The notes under the pieces are model-generated. The model searched no databases and was not told the origin of the DNA. It saw only the letters and a program-made list of their open reading frames with translations. This document shows, piece by piece, positions 55,601 to 64,000 of a stretch of DNA of 64,000 nucleotides. The stretch spans positions 310,001-374,000 of the forward strand of contig NADL03000480.1 in the NCBI GenBank assembly GCA_002205965.3, in the 5' to 3' direction. The DNA is from Kappaphycus alvarezii (Eukaryota > Rhodophyta > Florideophyceae > Gigartinales > Solieriaceae). A program made the position numbers and the translations under genes. Positions within the stretch are counted from its first letter, which is position 1. Each line of letters begins with the position of its first letter.

Positions 55601-57180
55601 AGCTAGAAGGCTGCCGCGAGGCAAGCTAAAAGTCAGGCCTCACTGGAAGTAGCAGCGACTGCAGCGTGCCTTTGCATGAATATCCCGCGAACTTTCCTGA
55701 ATGATTCCATGGCCCTAACTGAAATGCTTGTTACTACTTCGGCTACGACGGCGTATGCGTCTGGATGCTAAACGACGAGAGTGGATAATATAAAACAGAG
55801 ACGAGTATGCCTCGAGAGTAAGTGGCAATGAAGGGTTATTAACTTCTGTGCTTCGCCGTTCGGGGTGGGCTCAGAAAAGTCAGCTGGTTTAACGTGTTCA
55901 CTCTCATTTTCGATATCGAGAGAGTAATGACGAAAATGACGTCGAAAAAGTCAGTCCCTGTGCAGATTCCAATTGCCCGGATATACGGCCTCGCTCTGTG
56001 AAGGCCTTCTCTTAGCCCTACGACGGGATAACGGGTGGCTTTGGCCAAGTCCCAGGCCAGAAAATGCACTTGCCGGTCGTTTCGAATGTTGCTTTGGGGG
56101 GCGTACAAGGACTGAAGGAGACGGTCACCTTAGGCGTCCAGCATATGAGGGAAATTAGGTCTTGGTCATAGTGTGCAGTAGCAATCAGCGGGACCTGGCA
56201 GTGATATCGGAGCCACTGGGAGAATTGCCGGGCCTCGATGCGCGTTTGTAGCCCGTGACATGGCGCACAGCATACCCACTCTTTCAATCCTAGAAGCGCC
56301 ATGTATTCAAGGAACTCTCGCGTCCCAAGAGCTGAAAGAAGAGACGAAAAATAATCGAAATTTTCTTGATTTGAAAGCACGGATTTAGCTCTATCTCTGA
56401 AGCAAGCCGCTATTCCATTCAAACAATGATGCGCTCAGGTTCATTAAATCGCAAAACAGCAACAGGTTGAGGTAGAACACATCTTTACTCGGTCAAGGTG
56501 GTGTCAACTTGACCAAGCATGGCCTGAACATGTCGAACCAATATTAATCACTGTTTTAATTGTGTCTCCACTCATGCGTCATACACACAAGGAGATTTTT
56601 TTTGTGCTGACGATGGCAAAAATACCCATAAGCTCTCGTTATGAAAGGGAAGCTTTTTCTTCTGTGTAGTGACCTTGGCGCACGGCTTGAGGCCGCGGTT
56701 GACAAGACGGGAGCCGATGCGGTTAATATTGCGCTAGAGGGGGCGAGCAATATGCGGAGCTTGGAGACTTTGGGGGCGCGGGAAGTGGCCAAGGACGGGT
56801 CTTCGGGCGACGGGCCAGGTATGGCTCGATCAGAAAGGGATGACTATGATGCGATATGAAATCGTCGAACTTGATATATGCGTAAGTGGCACATTGAAAA
56901 TAGCATAAAATCACACTTCAAGGGGTATTGGTACAGATGTGAGATGGGCCAAAGTCGCTTTATGTGCTAATATGACAGCTTCCGAAGTGGCATTTAGCTG
57001 CGAGTTAATAGCGACATTTCAGAATTTCCTGCCAACACTAAGATTTGAAGGATATGGTCGGTTGTGGCCCGGAATATCAGTTAAGCACCCTTATTTTCAC
57101 CCCTTTTGGAAAATTTTGGTATCCGGATATGATCATTTTCGCCATTTTTGTGTCCGTTTTTTGTTTATTTCTTCCTAGTG
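55601..57180. other. Less AT-rich block with several open frames
   Basis: Base composition is visibly more GC-rich than the surroundings, and open frames lie on both strands: 55839-56108 and 56018-56422 (minus), 56641-56859 (plus), 56939-57175 (plus). The plus frame at 56641 (L-G-A-R-L-E-A-A-V-D-K-T-G-A-D-A-V) looks protein-like. It may be a decayed gene or an unrecognised element. Confidence 0.3.
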
Positions 57181-58535
57181 TGTAAAATAGCATTCCGATT
57201 AAACAGACGTTTCTGGAGCTTCTGGTGTTGCTCTGGATAGCATTTCCGAAGAAATAGTGAGACATTCAGCTCTTCTACGATAACACGGCAGCCATGGCTG
57301 ACGTGGATACTGGGATTAAAGCCGGGCCACGTATTTGCACAAATGCTTCTTTGTTGCGCATCAGGTGTCTTGCCAATTGTAGTAAGAACATCAAGAAAGT
57401 ATAGAAGACGAAAATTTGAGGATACTGCACCCGATTGGGCGGGAAGAATGTGGGTAGGAATGCCACATAAGATAGAAAAGTGATCAGATTGAACGCTTTT
57501 TTTTGACGTTGTTTAAACTTTAGAATATACAAATACACTGGCTACTCGAGACCCCTTCTGCTTCCTTCTCGCTCAGCTGCATACTGCCAGGCTCTGCTGG
57601 CTCACACTGAAATAATGAGGGCCCCAACAGGCCAAAATTTGGCCGATGCACATCGATCCACGGGCCGCCCCACCATCCGAACCTACAGCACTGTGTAATG
57701 GCTCTCGTCCGCATATTTGGAAAGCTTTTGTCTTCTTTTTTCGGGACTCCGTACAGAAATCCTTTCATAATATCGATCCAAAAAATATTTGTATGGCAAT
57801 TTCGGAGCGCGAGCGCACTAGAAAGCTCAAGACTAGTCAGGATAGTTGCCTTTACGAGTAGGATTCAAAAAAGGATCACAAGGACTCTCGACACGAGTAC
57901 ATCCCATCGCAGTTCTCAGCTGGAAGACTCATTCTAGGAAATTTTTCACACGGGATGTCATAAATCATTCTCAAGGCTTACCGAGAATTTTATTTAACCG
58001 CTTACGTCAATTGTAGATTTAATTAGTACCTACTGCTATTTTTCGGGCACTGTATGTATACCCACCCTACCACATGTGCTCTCGTGCTGTTTAATTCATA
58101 TTGACTCGGCTGTCCTTATGCGCTTCTACTTTTAATGCTGGCCAGAGGTGCGCAGGTCTCTCACTATTTTTTCAGGTAAAGTATTTTGGTAAGTCATCAT
58201 GCAGAATATGGAGAGTGCTGGGTGCTCTATATTTTCCTAGAACCACTCCTTCGGTATTTTAATGGTCTCGATCTGGCAGCAGCTGCCCTCTCATCGCCTT
58301 TCTTCAATATTACTGCCACAATATTACATCATGAGCAGGTCCAATCTTATATCCGGTGGGCTGCAGTCCATTTTGCCAAATTGCAATAGTATTTGACACG
58401 GTAAAAATGGCGTCAATGGATAAGAAAGCCCCTAACTATCCGAGATGAGAGTTTTCGCAACTGAATAAAGTTCTACACTAGACATTTTAGGATATGGACG
58501 AGTAATAATAGTGAAAAAAGTTATTGCTCTGAAAG
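57181..58535. other. No recognisable gene
   Basis: Frames 57275-57538 and 57520-57768 (minus) and 57646-57861 (plus) overlap one another and carry no motif. Confidence 0.4.
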
Positions 58536-58955
58536 CTAATTCTGAAGGATTAGGCTTTGTCGCCTTTCCTCAAGACTAGAGAGCTGGTCGAAGGTTTTTA
58601 GTTCGACGTTGATTCCTAACTTTTTTCTCTTCCCTGAAGGAAGCAACTCAACCAAATCATATAATCTTTTTCTACAAACGTAAATCTCGATAAAAATACT
58701 AGAAGAGCCAGAAATCCTAGGAAATGACTTCATGCGGAAGCTCGTAATTTGATAAAAGTCACTTAACAGAAAAAAATCAAATCTATTCTGCACAATCTTT
58801 TTGTCTAGATTGGAATCTATTAATTCTCTCAAGGCATCAAAAGTAATTATATGATCCCTACAAATACCTTTGAATGGTTCACGATTGTCTATCACTTTCT
58901 GCGAAAAGTACAGCTCAAATAACGACCCTCCAACTTGATCCATGGCCGAAACCAC
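58536..58955 (-). CDS. Hypothetical ORF, 139 codons
   Basis: Minus-strand ATG frame with a protein-like mix of residues: an acidic and hydrophobic middle (I-T-F-D-A-L-R-E-L-I-D-S-N-L-D-K-K) and a basic stretch S-G-K-R-K-K-L-G near residue 105. No family recognised. It starts close to an opposing plus-strand frame (58874-59098) rich in Ser/Asp. Confidence 0.35.
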   Translation of the reverse strand: MVSAMDQVGGSLFELYFSQKVIDNREPFKGICRDHIITFDALRELIDSNLDKKIVQNRFDFFLLSDFYQITSFRMKSFPRISGSSSIFIEIYVCRKRLYDLVELLPSGKRKKLGINVELKTFDQLSSLEERRQSLILQN

Positions 58956-61714
58956 CCAATTTATTCAGTTCATTCCTTCATCTTCCATATGATCCGGTTC
59001 AAGATCCCGCTCTTCACCCCACGAATCCTTGGGAATCTTTGCCCTTCCCTTATTCATCCTCGGACTCGGACTCGTCCTCCTCTTCGTTTACACGGTAGAA
59101 CAGTTCCGCGGCCTCCCAATCTTCGAAGCACTCCTCTAACTTACCGTCTTATTCTTCTAAGTCCCCCTGACGCGTCTTATGTTTCGATATCTACCAGATG
59201 AAGAGCTGAAAGCTCCATCAGTCGCGTTCCTGTTTGGCGAAGGAGATATTAATCTGCATCAGTTTGTCTGAATGGAATAGATGGAATAGACAGGACAAAG
59301 TGATGAGACGAGGCTGTCTAGATCTGGAAATGGGGGAGGAGGGTAAAGCCTGTCCATGTTGACTGCCGAAGGGGTTAAAAGTGGCCGATTTGTTCTTGTC
59401 AGAGGTCCGTCGATAAATTTAATTCCACACCTGAGGGGTTTGAATAGCGTCAACAGGATCATATTGGTAGGCCTGATGAATCAAAAAATAAGCGGGAATT
59501 AGCCTTGCAGTGAGGATTAGTGAAAATCGCATTTAGAAAGATAATTTACTGCAAAAATTACTTGCACAAATATTCATCATTGAAAGATATCTTAAGGATC
59601 GCGGAAAGTCAAATAGCCCGAAAAGTCTAAAAGAATAACTTTCAAGTAGGAAAATAGCTGCACACAAAAAGAGAAAAAGGGCAAAAACAAAGATTATTAT
59701 TGAAAAAAGAATTTCTTGGCGTAAAAGAAACAAGAAATAGTAGAAAGAACCATTAGAAAAAAGAATTTTTACGCACAAAGAGAATACCTTCAGTTTCCTT
59801 CTCGACAGTATTCACATCATTTCTGCCATAGCCAAGTAGGTTTTATCTTGAAAGTTGCTGATATCATAGTATGTCTCACACTCTGGTATGACTTCAACAA
59901 ACAGAAAACATGTGAACTTGCCCGAAGACTCGAAAAGATACTTGATGTCACCGGCAAGGGCACAAAAAACTATGTTCTGATCTGAATCTCGTTCGTCTGC
60001 AGCAATTTTTGGCTGTGTGGTACTATTCCAGATTTGGCAGCAATTCCTCCTTGTATCCTCCTTCAGTTGCTTTTAGCTCAATATTTTGACCGCTAGCACT
60101 CGACCTTCTTTTCCTGCTGACCATGATACAATATTAGCTTTCTAGATGACCGATATAATTGAAGAACAATTGTAGGAAACCATTACCGCAGAGGCACTCA
60201 CTCATAATTCGAAGTTCGAGCTGGATTTCTGCACTGGGTGTCCACCATCCTGGGAAGCGCCAAATAATCGAATTCCAAGTGACAACAATGAAATCTTTGT
60301 GGAGGGAGCTCGGTCGCAGTTTCCGAGTGGGCGTAGTGATTGTGTGGACTCCTCATCCAGGATCAGTATGACGTGGTCATGGAGAAATATTCTCTTGTGG
60401 AAAGAGTCACTCCTTCGTGTATTTTTTTATTTCTGATATACTTCTTCTTAGCCAAGCACAAAATCATCAGGGTAATGTTCACTTAGAACATACAGGGGCA
60501 TAATTTTGGTCTTTCTCGAAGTCTCTGGTCTTTCTACTGCGAATTTCGTTATCATCTTCTTTCTAGGCTGTATTTCATCGTGAGGAATACATCACGGTAT
60601 CGTGCCTTTTTTCACGTCATTTTTCTATGCAACAGTCTTAATTTCTTGTATCATTTGGTGAGAGCTCCCTTGCAAGCCAAGTAGAAGGTGAGCAGCTGCA
60701 AAATACGAGCAGAAACACACACAGAAAAAATTTGCAATTAGTAGTAGGGTCCCACAGTAATTTACAGCATTGTACAATACAGCCACAGAAATGCGTACAT
60801 ACGTGCAGTAGCGCACAGTTACCATTTGAAATATACCGAATTAAATTAGGGAATACAATGTAGTAATTGCCAATTTTGTGCAGTTCGGCATTTTAATATA
60901 CAATAAAAGGTTCACAGTAACAATTTCGCGCAGTTAGCTGTGCGAAAAGCAAATAATGAAAAAAATTCTTAAAGCAGTGAATTATTTCTAGATCTCTTAA
61001 CTTTATGTTTATATTTGAGGGGTGAAATTGAATTTTTACAATTAAATGATTTTTGAACTCAGAGTTTCAAATTATCCATGCTGTCTATTATTGGAGTATA
61101 AATGACGCAATAGCAACACGTGATATTACTCTCATGTAGTAGAGGATATCATTGTATTTTTGCTCACTAAATGCAGATTATGTACCAATTTTTACGGATA
61201 AAGCTATTACGTATTTTTAAATAATTACTTCAGAGACACTTGTTATTACTGAAAAACCACTCAAAGGTAGAGTAACTTCCGTTATTTAACTACCAAGCAA
61301 AGAAAATATTTTGAAAGCATGGACACCATTTATGATTCTCAAGTATTTTTCAACAATAAAATATAGATTTAAGACTTCGATAGTGCATAAATGTACAATT
61401 TACCATCATCACTTTGTCAGTTCAAATATTTTCTGAAAATTGTGAAAAGAGATATAGAAAAAATGTTGAAATAGGTTTCCAATTATTAATACTGCTATGA
61501 ACTATATTTTTGTTGTGGAGCGTTGCAGTTTACTTTTCTAATGATTTTTAGAGCTTAAAATGCATGAAAATGTATTAGTATTTCTTATTTAAACGAGATA
61601 AAGGTTATTTTAAATAGCATTCCCCTCTAAAAGAGGAAAAGTTAGTTAATTTTTCTAAGCACCTGAGTCGAAAATTTTTGAAATTTTCTGTTTAATGCAA
61701 CGATTAATTGTATT
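58956..61714. other. No recognisable gene
   Basis: Short frames only. 59259-59462 and 59533-59778 (minus) are hydrophobic or low complexity. 60700-60960 carries several CAGTA/TACAGT words. Confidence 0.4.
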
Positions 61715-62197
61715 ATGAGCAGAGTATCCAGAAGCATTCATGAACAAATTGTAAATGAGAACCATTTCATTTCCAGTTATTTGTACTTCTACGGCCGCTT
61801 AGAAGCATCTGGTTACATGTACTACTTTCGTTTTCTAGATGGGATTCATAGAAGTTCTAGGAATAGGAATGAGATGAGCCTTATTACGGAAATTGCAGAA
61901 GACTTTTTCGATAAAGGATATGATTCAGTTTTGCACAGCGTTTTTGTATCATTTAGAACTGAAATAAATCAGACAACTAGAGTACTCGACGGTTTTAGTG
62001 TAGTTCTTGATTCTCATGTTGTGCCAATCACGTCTGCGCGATGTGCAAGCATTAACTTGTCCAACTATGTTTTTATTAATGAAGGAGAATTGGTAATGAA
62101 ACCGGACAGTACTTATTTTCATCTAGAACAGCCAAGTTACGTACGACGTGATAGAGGATGGACCGTTTTACGCAGGCAAATTTGGAGAGATATATAA
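61715..62197 (+). CDS. Hypothetical protein, 160 codons, intact
   Basis: ATG-initiated, uninterrupted frame in very AT-rich DNA, where chance frames of this length are uncommon. The protein is soluble-looking, with many Arg, Ser and aromatic residues: F-I-S-S-Y-L-Y-F-Y-G-R near residue 20, E-I-A-E-D-F-F-D-K-G-Y-D-S-V near 65, a basic C-terminus R-R-D-R-G-W-T-V-L-R-R-Q. No signal peptide or membrane segment. Family not recognised. No opposite-strand competitor. The best candidate for a host gene, or an exon of one, in this window. Confidence 0.4.
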   Translation: MSRVSRSIHEQIVNENHFISSYLYFYGRLEASGYMYYFRFLDGIHRSSRNRNEMSLITEIAEDFFDKGYDSVLHSVFVSFRTEINQTTRVLDGFSVVLDSHVVPITSARCASINLSNYVFINEGELVMKPDSTYFHLEQPSYVRRDRGWTVLRRQIWRDI

Positions 62198-64000
62198 GAA
62201 TGGACATGGATTTGGATTATATGATGCCAGATTGATATTTTCAAGGATATAATACCATCCGTACAATTTATTCGTCTTCCACATAGTATCAAACACATAA
62301 ATTTTTTTATTCCTTAATAAAAATCTGTTCTTGTGTAATACGCAAGACCAACTGGAAAACTTTTGGAGGACAAAATGGAATTTTAAATTGTTTCTTTAGG
62401 AATAAAAATAGCTTTATTATTTTAAACGGTTGTAAAGTATATTCGAAAAGAAAATTTCGGTATTTAATTTGTTTCTCTAAATTAAAATAATCTTCCAGTA
62501 AGTTACTCAATACTTCTGTAATCATTTAATTTTTTATTTTAGCTTGCGTTTAATCACATTTTTAGATTTTAAGCACTGATCTTTCATTATTTGATCTCAT
62601 TAAAGATATATAGAACCTGCAAAAGTTTTCTTATATGTTACAGAAAACTTTTAATATCTTCCATTGAAGCAAAAAAAGGTATACTGAACTTTTGAAAGCA
62701 GCATATTTTCTTTCAACTACGGTAGGACTGAAACAATAACAGTCCTAGAATTTAAGCATTGTTTTCAAATTTCATACATAAATAATTTCTTGAGAACACT
62801 ACTCTGTATACTAACTTGAACTGACAATCAACATTATAAGCTATAATAAATAATGATCAGAGTTAAATAGAGAACTAAAAGCTTCAGTAGTTACAGAAGA
62901 TGGATATCTGGAGACATAGTAAACTTAATTGGTATAGAAAATTTTAATTCTAAACCTGTTTAACCTCCATCAGTAATTTTACATTAGATGTTTTATTTCA
63001 GTCTTACCTAAATATTGAAAAAACTTACACAATTTTCATGATATGACTGGAATCGAGAAGCAGCAATTGCACAACCGTAGAGTTTCGATAGTGTGTTTTT
63101 TCTGAAATTCTGTGTATTGTTGCCACAGTTTCAATGAGTAATTTCTTGAAATATATTCCGGACGAAGAGCTTACAAAGAAGATGTATGGGATAAGAAAAT
63201 ATGAAAAGAAAGGCAAATTGTCCCTAGTTTAGCAGCCTGAATAATTTATGGAGAGATTTTGAAACGACGAAAATCAGTATGTTTAATTTAAATATATAAA
63301 TATGCCTCAAATATATATCAAAAATTTTGCATAGAGATAAAAAAGTTCAGCCACAGGAAACATTTCAAATCTACCTTTTAGAACGTTTTAATCTCATATA
63401 GACCTAAACTCTATATTTTGATTGCGAAACATGACTCTGGTTCTATATTGTACATAGTTTGATTTGGTGTTTTTAAAGAATGAGGATGAAAGCAATTCAT
63501 CTGACTGATATAATGTTAAAGGTCCATCTTTAATCTTTAATGATAGCATTCTAAACATTGGCCCCATGAATCCGTTTCAAAACGTTAGTATTTTATCGGT
63601 ATTCCTGTATGCGAGTTATACACCTTAGAGAGAAAAACACTTTGTATACCTGCAAAGAAACTTCAAAACAGTACAAATGACATATTTATAATAAATATCC
63701 AACACTAACTGCATCATCTGCGTATGTGTCATTTCATGGCAACTCCTTTTCATACACTGAATTGGAACCCGGCTCGACTTTTGGATTGTTATGGTTTATT
63801 GATAAGCTCCATATATATATTTTCAAACAGATAATATAGAAAATAGTACAATGCTTACTCTGAATGCTTAGAAACTGTAAAGCATCGTGTTAGGCACGCA
63901 GACATTCGAATATTTTACAGTATCGAATTTGAGTTGCGTGCTTTATCTAAGCAATGTTAGCCGAAGATTTTAGCTCATTTCCAGTTTCATACCCTACTTA
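62198..64000. other. No recognisable gene
   Basis: Very AT-rich with only short frames on both strands. Nothing supported. Confidence 0.45.

Overview
The window looks like repeat-rich, AT-rich nuclear DNA of a eukaryote. It holds chromodomain Ty3/Gypsy and Ty1/Copia LTR retrotransposons, a pogo/Tigger-like and a piggyBac-like (DDE_Tnp_1_7) transposase, GT-AG introns in the element leaders, and long stretches with no recognisable gene. There is no bacterial gene organisation. The species cannot be named from the sequence. A fungus (possibly early-diverging) or another microbial eukaryote fits the element types, but that is a guess. No intact host gene was identified.

Layout. 1-1289: nothing recognised. 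1290-11451: an old Copia element (family 1, copy A) split inside its RNase H by a complete Gypsy chromovirus (4054-10694, two ~515 bp LTRs). 11616-17173: a second, very decayed family-1 Copia copy (copy C) that has lost RT and RNase H and carries a 317-bp internal piece of Gypsy pol. 20513-22373: a dead pogo/Tigger-like transposon. 23634-23946: a probable solo LTR of Copia family 2. 29592-34937: a degraded Copia family-2 element with both LTRs. 36125-43267: the best-preserved Copia family-1 element (copy B), with a recombinant 3' LTR. 45280-46985: a dead piggyBac-like transposase. 50279-50396: a fragment of a Gypsy-type LTR. The rest, mainly 17.2-20.5, 24-29.5, 47-64 kb, is AT-rich DNA with a few open frames of unknown meaning (58.5 kb minus, 61.7 kb plus).

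The most unusual feature is in the leaders of the Gypsy element and of Copia family 1, between 5' LTR and gag. Both carry an extra ORF encoding an acidic/proline-rich region, a basic R-I-R-K-K motif and a pair of C2H2 fingers with U1/JAZ-like spacing. In both, the ORF lacks a genomic ATG. A consensus intron (donor GTAAGT or GTAAGG, branch site CTAAC, acceptor AG) ends so that an exon-1 'A' would join an exon-2 'TG' and make the start codon. Two unrelated LTR-retrotransposon superfamilies thus appear to share a spliced-start zinc-finger accessory gene. The Gypsy element and Copia family 2 also share an identical 12-nt primer binding site. All functional statements are inferences from reading the sequence; no database search was possible.
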